DNA of 64,000 nt from Streptomyces sp. Tue 6430 (GTDB taxonomy: Bacteria; Actinomycetota; Actinomycetes; Streptomycetales; Streptomycetaceae): positions 5,642,001-5,706,000 of the forward strand of contig JAKGSH010000010.1 in assembly GCA_021568835.1 (NCBI GenBank), written 5' to 3'. Under the pieces are notes generated by a model. That model worked only from the letters and a program-made list of their open reading frames with translations, did not search any database and was not told the DNA's origin. Below, piece by piece: positions 45,633 to 53,527 of the stretch. The translations under genes were made by a program, and so were the position numbers. Every line of letters starts with the position of its first letter. Within the stretch, counting starts at the first letter, position 1.

Positions 45633-45688
45633 CATGCGGCGCACGGCATGCGGCGCACGGCATGCGGCGCGCGGCATGCGGCGCGCGG
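45633..45688. repeat. 14-bp tandem repeat, four copies
   Basis: CATGCGGCGCACGG x2 then CATGCGGCGCGCGG x2, between convergent genes. Confidence 0.9.
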
Positions 45689-45690
45689 CG

Positions 45691-46557
45691 TCAGGCGCCG
45701 GGCGGCACCTGCCTCGGGCGTCCGGGACCGCGGGTCAGGACGTACCCGCCGATCCCGGCGAGCGCGGCCAGCACACCGCCGATCGCGGTCCACACCCAGC
45801 GGTCCGACCACCAGCCGGACGACCAGCCGTCGTCCGGCTCGATGCTCGACAGCACGGCGGAGGCCGACGAGTCCTCGTCGTCCTTCGCCGCCGACGTCAC
45901 GGCGATGCCCGGCACCAGGGGTTCGGCCAGCGAGCCGTCCACCGCCGCCGCGCCGCCGATGTCCTTGGACTCGACCCGCAGTTCGGCGTCGACCGGCAGA
46001 CCGAGGTCGGCCGTCTTCAGACCGACGACGGTCAGCCGGACGTAGTACGTGCCGGGCAGCGGGTCGTCGGCCCACGGCTCCGACCAGGCACGGACCGTGC
46101 GCAGGACGCAGACCAGCTCCACCGACGTGGCGCCGGGGGCGGCGGTGCGGGTCTGCGCGCCGTACTGGCAGGCCTGGCGGCGCCGCAGACCGTCGTAGAC
46201 GTCGACCTGCCAGGTCTGGCCCGCGTGCTCCGCGGGCAGCTTCACCTTCGCCTTCACCGTCGGCCGCTGCTTCGCGTCCGCCGGGAACGACCAGTACAGG
46301 TAGTCACCCGCGGAGCCGCTCGCGGTCGCCGTCCCGCCCTGGTCGACCTCCGTCGCCGTACGGAACGACGTGCCCGCGGTCGTGGGCGCCGAACTGTCCT
46401 CCGAGGGGCTCGCGGACGGCGTGGAGTCGGCGGCGGCCGGAGCGGCCGCGAGGCCGAGCGCCAGCAGGGCCGTGCCCAGGGCACGGGGGATCCGCGCCCG
46501 GCCGGTCCGCACCCGGCCGGCCTGCGCCTTGTTGCTCAATGCCTGTTCGATCCGCAT
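45691..46557 (-). CDS. Secreted/membrane-anchored protein paired with VWA protein
   Basis: 288 residues. Signal peptide (ALGTALLALGLAAAPAAA), Ser-rich stretch, an extracellular b-rich region with two Cys (RRRQACQYG, ELVCVLRTV), and a C-terminal transmembrane helix (WTAIGGVLAALAGIGGYVL) with a short basic tail. The extracellular part shares its plan with the C-terminal half of the upstream VWA protein (YYVRLTVVG; ESKDIGG). Start ATG overlaps the upstream stop (ATGA), so both are made together. Function unknown. Confidence 0.75.
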   Translation of the reverse strand: MRIEQALSNKAQAGRVRTGRARIPRALGTALLALGLAAAPAAADSTPSASPSEDSSAPTTAGTSFRTATEVDQGGTATASGSAGDYLYWSFPADAKQRPTVKAKVKLPAEHAGQTWQVDVYDGLRRRQACQYGAQTRTAAPGATSVELVCVLRTVRAWSEPWADDPLPGTYYVRLTVVGLKTADLGLPVDAELRVESKDIGGAAAVDGSLAEPLVPGIAVTSAAKDDEDSSASAVLSSIEPDDGWSSGWWSDRWVWTAIGGVLAALAGIGGYVLTRGPGRPRQVPPGA

Positions 46558-47819
46558 CAGTTGGTCCTCCAGACCGCGACACGCCAGCGTGACAGCCAGC
46601 CCCACAGCAGACCCGCCAGGAAGCCGGTCAGCACCAGGGCGCCGAGCAGCCACCAGCCGCGGCCGAGACCGAACGAGGCCACGTCGCTCGCCTGCGACGG
46701 CCCGTCGACCACGTCCACCGTCAGCTCCAGCGGCATGCCCGGCGTGGTCTTCACGCCGGCGGCCGCCGAGTAGGAGTTGGTCACCTGCACGCACACCGTC
46801 TCGGCCGGCGCCTCGTCGTCGTCGCCCTCCGCCTTCGGATAGCGCAGGCCGGTCGAGATGACGTCGGTACGGCCGTTGCCCGCCGCCTCACCGCGCACGA
46901 TCTCCCGGCCGTGCACCGTGACCGCCCGCAGCAGCACCCCGTAGTCGGGGTTCATCGCCCGGTCCGCGGACACGCTCACCGAGGCCCGCAGCTCCTTGCC
47001 CGGGTCCAGGTCCACGCGGTACCAGCGCTCCTGGCCGAACTCCTCGCGGTCCGTGTACAGGCCCGACTTCAGCGTCGGCGCCTTCGCGCAGGAGTCCGCG
47101 CCCTGCGTGGCGACCGGCGTCACCACGGGGTCCGCCGCCCGGTCCACCAACTGGTTGACCCGGTCCGTGAGTTCGTCGGTGTGCTCGACCGAGGTGTAAC
47201 TGCCGCCGGTGGCCTCGGCGATGCAGCTGAGCTGCTGCCGCATCTTCACGTTCGGCACCAGGCCGAGGGTGTCGATGGTCAGGCCGATGCCCTTGGCCGC
47301 TATCTCCCGGGCCACCTCGCACGGGTCGAGCGGGGCGCAGGTGTCCTCGCCGTCGCTGATCAGCACGATCCGCTTGGAACCGGTGCCCCCGTCGAGGTCG
47401 CCGGCCGCCTTCAGCAGCGCGGGGCCGATCGGCGTCCAGCCGGTGGGGGAGAGGGTGGCCACCGCGGTCTTGGCCTCGGTACGGTCCAGCGGGCCCACCG
47501 GGTAGAGCTGCGCGGTGTCCTTGCAGCCCGTCTTCTGGTCGTCGCCGGGGTAGTTGGCGCCCAGGGTGCGGATGCCGAGAAGGACGTTCTCCGGGGTCGC
47601 GTCCAGTACCTCGTTGAACGCCTGCTTGGCCGCGGCCATCCGCGTCCCGCCGTCCATGTCCTTGGTCCGCATCGAACCGCTGACGTCGAGCACCAGGTCG
47701 ACCTTGGGCGCATTGGCTGTGGTCTCGTCGGCGACCGCCCCGGCCGGGAACGCGAGCCCGGCCGCGAGCGCGGCGAGCAGGGCGCAGACGCCCGCCGCCA
47801 GCCGTTGTGTTCTGATCAT
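46557..47819 (-). CDS. Secreted von Willebrand factor A domain protein with C-terminal membrane anchor
   Basis: 420 residues. Signal peptide to AVADE, then a VWA domain with the full MIDAS motif DVSGSM (about residues 44-49), TPIGPAL for the Thr ligand and ISDGED for the Asp. A b-rich extracellular domain follows (cysteines in DSCAKAP and TVCVQVT), then a C-terminal transmembrane helix (WWLLGALVLTGFLAGLLWGW). Probably displays a metal-dependent adhesion or assembly site outside the membrane. ATG 47819. Couples to the next gene by ATGA overlap. Confidence 0.85.
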   Translation of the reverse strand: MIRTQRLAAGVCALLAALAAGLAFPAGAVADETTANAPKVDLVLDVSGSMRTKDMDGGTRMAAAKQAFNEVLDATPENVLLGIRTLGANYPGDDQKTGCKDTAQLYPVGPLDRTEAKTAVATLSPTGWTPIGPALLKAAGDLDGGTGSKRIVLISDGEDTCAPLDPCEVAREIAAKGIGLTIDTLGLVPNVKMRQQLSCIAEATGGSYTSVEHTDELTDRVNQLVDRAADPVVTPVATQGADSCAKAPTLKSGLYTDREEFGQERWYRVDLDPGKELRASVSVSADRAMNPDYGVLLRAVTVHGREIVRGEAAGNGRTDVISTGLRYPKAEGDDDEAPAETVCVQVTNSYSAAAGVKTTPGMPLELTVDVVDGPSQASDVASFGLGRGWWLLGALVLTGFLAGLLWGWLSRWRVAVWRTN

Positions 47820-47876
47820 CGGCGGATCCTATTGACCGGAGGTGTCCCGCTTCAAAACGGACCGGGAAAGGCGGAC

Positions 47877-49439
47877 TCAGAACGCGTGACCCGCGAGCGG
47901 GTTGGGCAGCCGCGCCCACCGGTCCCCGGGCACGTCCGGCGACAGCCGCATCAGCGTCAGCGCCTTCACCGGCACCGGCTCCTCGCGCAGCGCCCGCAGG
48001 TCCGCCGTGTCCGGCAGCCCCGGCACGGCCGCCGCGAGCGCCGCGCCCAGCGCCTCCCCGCCGCCCACGGTGGCCGCCAGCGCGCCCGCGACCAGTGAGC
48101 CGAACAGTTTGCGGCGCAGGGCCGGCACGTCGTCCGTCAGGATCCGGGCCGGCAACTCCGGTACCGCCGTGCCGTGCCGGGCCAGCCGCGCCGGACTGAC
48201 CCGGATGTCGGCCAGATCGCGGTAGACCAGCCGCACCGGCGCCCCCGACGCCGACAGCACGACCAGCAGGTTCTGTCCGTGCGCCTCCAGCGCCACGCCC
48301 TGCTCCAGCAGTCGCAGCCCCACGGTCAGGGCGAGCCGGGCGAACTGCGCCGACCAGGCCGGTGAGGACGGCAGCCCGGTGGTGGCGAGGGCGGCCACCG
48401 GGACGACGTGCTCGCCCGGCCCCGCGTACACGGCGGGCGACTCCCGCAACACGGCCGCCAGGTCGGGGGAGTCGGCGGTGACCGCCCCGAGCGAGCGGGT
48501 CGTGTGCAGCAGGCCGTCCGTGCGTTCCGCCAGGCCCTCCGCGAACGCCGACAGGGCCGCCGAGGCGGTGACCGAACCCACCGAGATGTCCCGCACCGAC
48601 GACGTGAGCCGGGTGCTCAGCGCCGTCTTCACGTGCGGTCCGCCCGGCACCGCGAGCGTGCGCAGCGACATCAGCGGATGCGCGGCGAGGCCCTCCGCGC
48701 ACGACCGCTCCAGCACGTGCGCCGCCTGCCAGGGATGCACGGGGATCATCAGCCGTCCGCCGTCCCGGAGGTCGGCGGGCCACCCGCCCGACACGAGGCA
48801 CTCGCCGGCCGGGACCGGCAGCAGCCCCAGCCGCACCGGCGGCGGCCGGTGCTCCGGCCCGTACGCGAGTTGCTCGGCCACCGAGAAGCCCGGCCGCGAA
48901 CGGCAGTTGGGGTGGTACGGGTGCCCGTCGACCACCCGCTGCTCCCACTCCCAGTCGTGCGCGGGCCACTCCCGCGGGCGGCGCCCGTAGGGTTCCCGGA
49001 CGTCGGGTTCCCAGGCGTCGGGCTCCTCCCCGCCGGGCTCCTGATCGGCCCGGGACAGCGCCAACGACGCCGTACTGTCCGCCAGTTCGGCGGCGAGGCC
49101 CCCGCCGTGCGGTACGGCGAGGGCCGTCGTCAGCCGCGCGGGATCGTCGTACGCCGTCCCGTCCAGGTCGACGGCCCGTACCCGGTCGGCGGTCGCGTAC
49201 GGGTCGGAGCGCGGGCCGTGCAGGCGGCGGCCGTCGGCGAGGCGCAGCGTCAGGCCGTCCCCGGACGGCTCCCGGCGCACGATCCACGGCAGCGGCTCGT
49301 GCGCGAGCGCCCGCCACAGGCGGGTCAGCACGGCCGCACGGGCGCCGGGCAGTTCGGCCGCGAACCGCGCGCCGAGCGCGGGGCGCGCGGCGGCGAGGCC
49401 GGCGGCCAGCTCGGCCTCGGCGGTGGGGGGACGGTGCAC
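47877..49439 (-). CDS. NIS siderophore synthetase (IucA/IucC family) 1
   Basis: 520 residues. ATP-dependent ligase joining a carboxylate to an amine or alcohol during siderophore assembly. Family motifs: MIPVHPWQ, KTALSTRLTSSVRDIS, EAHGQNLLVVL and YRDLADIRV; C-terminal FhuF-like part included. Shorter at the N-terminus than aerobactin-type enzymes. GTG 49439 follows GAGGAGC; the frame stays open upstream but loses homology. Divergent from a second NIS gene. Substrate type cannot be told from motifs alone. No iron box seen in the shared upstream region. Confidence 0.85.
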   Translation of the reverse strand: MHRPPTAEAELAAGLAAARPALGARFAAELPGARAAVLTRLWRALAHEPLPWIVRREPSGDGLTLRLADGRRLHGPRSDPYATADRVRAVDLDGTAYDDPARLTTALAVPHGGGLAAELADSTASLALSRADQEPGGEEPDAWEPDVREPYGRRPREWPAHDWEWEQRVVDGHPYHPNCRSRPGFSVAEQLAYGPEHRPPPVRLGLLPVPAGECLVSGGWPADLRDGGRLMIPVHPWQAAHVLERSCAEGLAAHPLMSLRTLAVPGGPHVKTALSTRLTSSVRDISVGSVTASAALSAFAEGLAERTDGLLHTTRSLGAVTADSPDLAAVLRESPAVYAGPGEHVVPVAALATTGLPSSPAWSAQFARLALTVGLRLLEQGVALEAHGQNLLVVLSASGAPVRLVYRDLADIRVSPARLARHGTAVPELPARILTDDVPALRRKLFGSLVAGALAATVGGGEALGAALAAAVPGLPDTADLRALREEPVPVKALTLMRLSPDVPGDRWARLPNPLAGHAF

Positions 49440-49450
49440 GGGCGGGCTCC

Positions 49451-49519
49451 TCGGGTACGGGTCGGGCACGGCGTCGGGTACAGGTCGGGTACGGCGTCGG
49501 GTACGGGCCGGGCACGAGC
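49451..49519. repeat. 23-bp tandem repeat, three copies
   Basis: Units at 49451, 49474 and 49497, beginning TCGGGTACGGGTCGGGCACG, in the divergent gap between the NIS genes. Confidence 0.85.
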
Positions 49520-49589
49520 GGGACGTCACGGACGGGTCGCGACCCCGGCGATACTGATCGTTTCTGCCCGCGAGAACCGTAAGGAACCA

Positions 49590-51169
49590 GTGGACCGCGT
49601 GGACCTCATCCCCCACCCGCCGACTCCGCGACGCCCCCGAGCCGGCCCGGGAGCCGGTGCGCCGGGGCCCGGAGCCGGTGCGACGGGGCCGGACGCCGCC
49701 GCCTCGCGTGCCGACGCCCTCGCGGCCGCGCCGCTGCTGAACTGCCTGCTGCGGGAGGTGGCCGAACCGCGGTCCGGGGACGGCGTACGGCAGGTGTACC
49801 GGCTGCCCTCCGGCCGCCTGCTGCGGGTGCGCGGCACCCGGCGGCCCGCCGAACCCGAGGTGCACGCGGACGGCGCCTGGCACCGCCTCGACCACCACGG
49901 CCTCGTCGACCTGGCCGGCACGGAACTGCGCCACCGCACCGGCCTCACCAACCCCGACCTGCCCGCCGAGATGCTGGACAGCAGGGACGCGGTCGCCGCG
50001 CTTCTCGCCGCACGCGCGCGTGCCGCCCCGCCCGAGGACCCCTACCTGCGCTCCGAGCAGTCCCTCCTCACCGGCCATCCCCACCACCCCGCCCCCAAGA
50101 CGCGCGGCGGCGGCCCGCCCGGCGGCTGGCTGCCGTACGCGCCCGAGGCGTACGCCCGGTTCCCGCTGGTGCTGCTGGGGCTGCGCGAGGACATGGTGGT
50201 GGAGGACGGCGACACGGCCGTGCTGGACGCCCTCGGCGAGGCCCCGCCCGGCTACCGGCTGCTGCCCGCCCACCCCTGGCAGCTCGACCTGGTCCGCACC
50301 GCGCTCGCCCCCGCCTTCGCCGACGGCCGCCTGATCCGGCTCGGCGCCACGGACTTCGACGCCTGGCCCACTGCCGCAGTGCGCACCCTGTACGCACCCG
50401 GGCGGGACCTGTTCCTGAAGGTCAGCCTCGACGTGCGCATCACCAACGACGTCCGCCGGCTCTGGCGGCACGACCTGCTCGGGCTCCGCCGGACCGACGC
50501 GGCCGTCACCGAGGCCTTCGAGACCTTCGAGGCGGCCGGCGGCTCCGCGGCCTGGCTCAGCGACCGCGGGTACCGCACCGCCGGCTTCGCCTTCGAGGAA
50601 CTCGCCGTGGTGGTCCGCGACGGGCTGCACGCGCACGTGACGCCGGGCGCGATCCCGCTGCTCGCCGCCGGCCTCGTGGAGGGCTTCGAGGGCAGCCCGC
50701 TCGCCGGCGCGGCCGACCCGGAGCTCTGGTGGGAGGCGTACCTGCGCGCGGTCGTCCCCCGGCGCTCGCCGCCTTCGCCGACCACGGCGTCGTCCTGGAG
50801 GCCCACCTCCAGAACACCCTCGTCGCCGTCGACGCCGCCGGACTGCCGGTACAGGCCCTGTTCCGGGACGCCGAGGGCGTCAAGCTGCTGCCCGACGTCG
50901 GGCGGGCCGCCGGCTGGGAGCGGCTCGTGTACTGCCTGGTCGTCAACCACCTCACCGAGGTCGCCGCCGCCCTGGCCGAACACCACCCCGGCCTCGACCC
51001 CTGGCCCGCCGCCCGCCGCGAACTGGCCCGCCACGACCTCCCCGAGGCCCACGCCCTCCTCACGGCGCCCACCCTGCCCGGCAAGACCAACCTCCTGCTG
51101 CGCTGGACGGCCGCGGACGGCGCCGCCGCCCGCTACCTGCCCCTGCCCAACCCGCTGGCCCGCGCGTGA
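49590..51169 (+). CDS. NIS siderophore synthetase (IucA/IucC family) 2 (apparent frameshift near 50758)
   Basis: About 526 residues. Motifs: LLPAHPWQLDLV, FLKVSLDVRITNDVRR, EAHLQNTLVAV, FRDAEGVKLLPD; ends YLPLPNPLA, paralleling the end of NIS 1 (LPNPLAGHAF). One missing C in the CCCCC run near 50758 splits AVVP from PALAAFADHGVV. GTG 49590 with AAGGA upstream. With its divergent partner it could build a two-ligation siderophore, but no amine-forming, exporter or uptake gene is adjacent. Confidence 0.83.
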
Positions 51170-51360
51170 TCTGAACCGCGCCGGTCCCCGTGCCGCGCGA
51201 GGCGTGCCGCGGCGGCTCCGGCTGCTTCGACGACTTCGGCTTCGACAGTCGACAGTCGACAGTCGGCTTCGACGGCTTCGGCGGCTTCGGCGGCCGCCGT
51301 GTCCTGCGGGGCCGATGCGCGGGCCGGGGTGCTCGCGAGGGCCGTTCCTCGGGCAGCCGA

Positions 51361-51380
51361 TATAGTACGGACATGTCCGT
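51361..51380 (+). promoter_or_regulatory. -10 box and operator palindrome overlapping the start codon of the nir regulator
   Basis: TATAGT (51361-51366) sits seven bases before ATG 51373, implying a leaderless mRNA. ACGGACATGTCCGT (51367-51380) is a perfect 14-bp palindrome centred on the start codon, a good autoregulatory operator. Upstream, 51243-51263 has CGACAGT x3. Confidence 0.6.
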
Positions 51381-52119
51381 GGAAAACAATGGGCCGCTGC
51401 CCGGCAGCGGAGCGAACCGCCTGCCGCTCTCCCGGCAGCGCCGCGGAGTCCTGCAGCACCTGCGCGGCCAGGCCGCCCCCGTGACCGTGACGGCGCTCGC
51501 GCAGATGTGCGCGCTGCACGCCAACACCGTCCGCGAACACCTGGACGCCCTGGTGGACGACGGCCTCGCCGTACGCGAACGGTCCGCACCCTCGGGGCGC
51601 GGCCGTCCCGCCTGGCGCTACCGGGCACGCCCGCCGCAGGAGTCCCCCGCGCGGGAGTACGCCGGGCTCGCCGCCGTACTCGCCGCCCGGATCGCGCGCG
51701 CCGGCGCCGATCCGCGGGCGGACGCCCTCGCCGCGGGCGAGGACTGGGGGCGCGTCCTGACCGCCGGGCGGGAGCCGACGGCGGATCCCGAGGAAGCGCG
51801 GACCCGGCTGCTGCACCTCCTCACGGAGATCGGCTTCGCGCCGGAGGCGGACGTCCGGGCGCGCCGGGTCCGGCTGCGGCGCTGCCCCTTCGTCGAGACG
51901 GCCCGCGAGTACCCCGGCGTCATCTGCGGCGTTCACGAGGGGCTGGTCCGGGCCGGCCTCGACGCCCTGAGCGAGACGCCCCAGGACGTCGAACTGCTTC
52001 CGTTCGCCGAACCGGACGCCTGCCGCCTCCACCTGGACACGGGTGCCGCACGGCGACCGGGGGAGCCGGACGCCGTGCGGCACCCGCGCCGGCCCACCAC
52101 CCCCGAGGAGAACCGGTGA
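51373..52119 (+). CDS. ArsR/DeoR-like winged-helix regulator with C-terminal Cys/His motif
   Basis: 248 residues. N-terminal winged HTH (LSRQRRGVLQHLRGQ; TALAQMCALHANTVREHLDALVDDGLAV). C-terminal domain has a Cys-Pro-Phe...Cys-x2-His pattern (RRCPFVETAREYPGVICGVHEGL), the arrangement of SufR-like regulators that hold an Fe-S cluster or metal. It heads an operon with an NnrS-like protein and the NirK fusion (GTGA overlaps at each joint), so sensing of NO, nitrite or redox state is plausible but inferred. Confidence 0.75.
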   Translation: MSVENNGPLPGSGANRLPLSRQRRGVLQHLRGQAAPVTVTALAQMCALHANTVREHLDALVDDGLAVRERSAPSGRGRPAWRYRARPPQESPAREYAGLAAVLAARIARAGADPRADALAAGEDWGRVLTAGREPTADPEEARTRLLHLLTEIGFAPEADVRARRVRLRRCPFVETAREYPGVICGVHEGLVRAGLDALSETPQDVELLPFAEPDACRLHLDTGAARRPGEPDAVRHPRRPTTPEENR

Positions 52120-53527
52120 CCCCCGCCGTCCCGCCCGCCGCGGCCCCGACCCCCGCGGCCCCGACCCCCGCCGTCCCGCCCGCCGCCCGGCGCGCGGGCA
52201 CCCGCCGGGCGCCCCTGCTGCTCGCCGCCGGTCTCTGCCTCCTCGCCGGTCTCGACGCCGCCCTCGGCCTGCTCGGCCTGCCCGCCCCGGTGACCGACGA
52301 CCGGCTGCCGAAGGTCCACGGGGTGCTGCTGGTGCTCGGCTTCGCCGGCACGCTGGTGGCGCTGGAACGCGCGGTCGCCCTGGGCGGCCGCTGGCCGTAC
52401 CTCGCCCCCGCCGGCCTCGGCGCCGGGGGCCTGCTCCTGCTCACCCGGTCGACCTGGTCGTCCCGCGGCTGCTGCTGGTCGCCGGATCCGCCGCCCTGAC
52501 CGTCCTGTACGTGCGCTTCTGGCACCGGCAGCCGAGCGTCGCCCTGCTCGCGCAGGCCGCGGGCGCCGTGACGGCACTCGGCGCGGCACTGCTGTGGCTG
52601 GGCGGCCTCGACGTTCCGCGGACACTGCCCTGGCTGGTCGCGTTCCTCGTCCTGACCATCGCGGGCGAGCGGCTGGAACTCGCGCGGGTGGGCGCCCTGG
52701 CGCCGTCGGCGGAGCGGACCTTCCTGGGCTGCGTCGGCGCCGTCGTCACCGGCGTCGTCACCACCCTGATGTGGCCCGCGACGGGCAGCCTGCTCCTCGG
52801 CGCCGGCCTGCTCGCGCTGGTCGCCTGGCTCGTCGTGCACGACGTCGCCCGTCGCCTGCTGCGTTCCACCGGACTGCCCCGCTTCACCGCGGCGTGCCTG
52901 CTCGCCGGATACACGTGGCTGGGCCTGGCCGGCACCCTGTGGCTGCTGGCCGGGCCGGTCACCGACGGCACCCGCTACGACGCGCTGGTGCACGCCGTCT
53001 TCCTGGGCTTCGTCATGTCGATGATCATGGCGCACGCCCCGGTGATCCTGCCGGCCGTGCTGCGCCGCCCCCTGCCGTACCACCCGGCGCTCGCGGTGGC
53101 GGCCTGGCTGCTGCACCTCTCCCTCGCCCTGCGCGTGGTGATCGGTGATCTCCGCGACGTCAGAGGGGCGTGGCAGCTCGGCGGGGCGCTCAACATCGCC
53201 GCCGTCCTGCTGTTCGTCCTGACGGCGGCGAGCGCGTCGGTGACCGCCACCCGGCGCGCGTCCGCGGTGGCACGGACCACCACCCCACGCAGACCCGCCG
53301 GTCCCGGCGCGGCTGCCGCCTCGTCCGGGGCCGCTGATTCCGGCGCGGCTGCCGCTGGGCCCGGGGCCGCCGGTTCCGGCGCGGCTGCCGCTGGGCCCGG
53401 GGCCGCCGGTTCCGGCGCGGCTGCCGCTGGGCCCGGGGCCGCCGGTTCCGGCGCGGCTGCCGCCTCGTCCGGGTCCGCCGAGACCGGCGCGGCGACCGTC
53501 TCCGTCGACCCGAGGAACCCCCGGTGA
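52116..53527 (+). CDS. NnrS-like polytopic membrane protein (apparent frameshift near 52445)
   Basis: About 470 residues, ten to twelve hydrophobic helices. Motifs in the membrane part resemble NnrS: KVHGVLLVLGFAGTLVALERAVAL, LMWPATGSLLLG and MSMIMAHAPVILPAVL, with His residues that could bind heme or copper. The C-terminal ~90 residues are an Ala/Gly/Ser-Pro tail built of a 36-bp repeat (about 53335-53465, three copies). One missing C near 52445 joins LLLL to DLVVPRLLLVAG. GTG 52116 overlaps the regulator stop. NnrS proteins relieve NO stress in denitrifiers. Confidence 0.65.

Noticed and set aside
49440..49589. Iron box between the two NIS genes
   Set aside because: I looked for TTAGGTTAGG-like palindromes and found only TCGGGTACGGG repeats.
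49440..50636. Upstream extension of the minus-strand NIS 1 frame
   Set aside because: Runs antisense to NIS 2 and loses homology above GTG 49439, which has a good ribosome-binding site.
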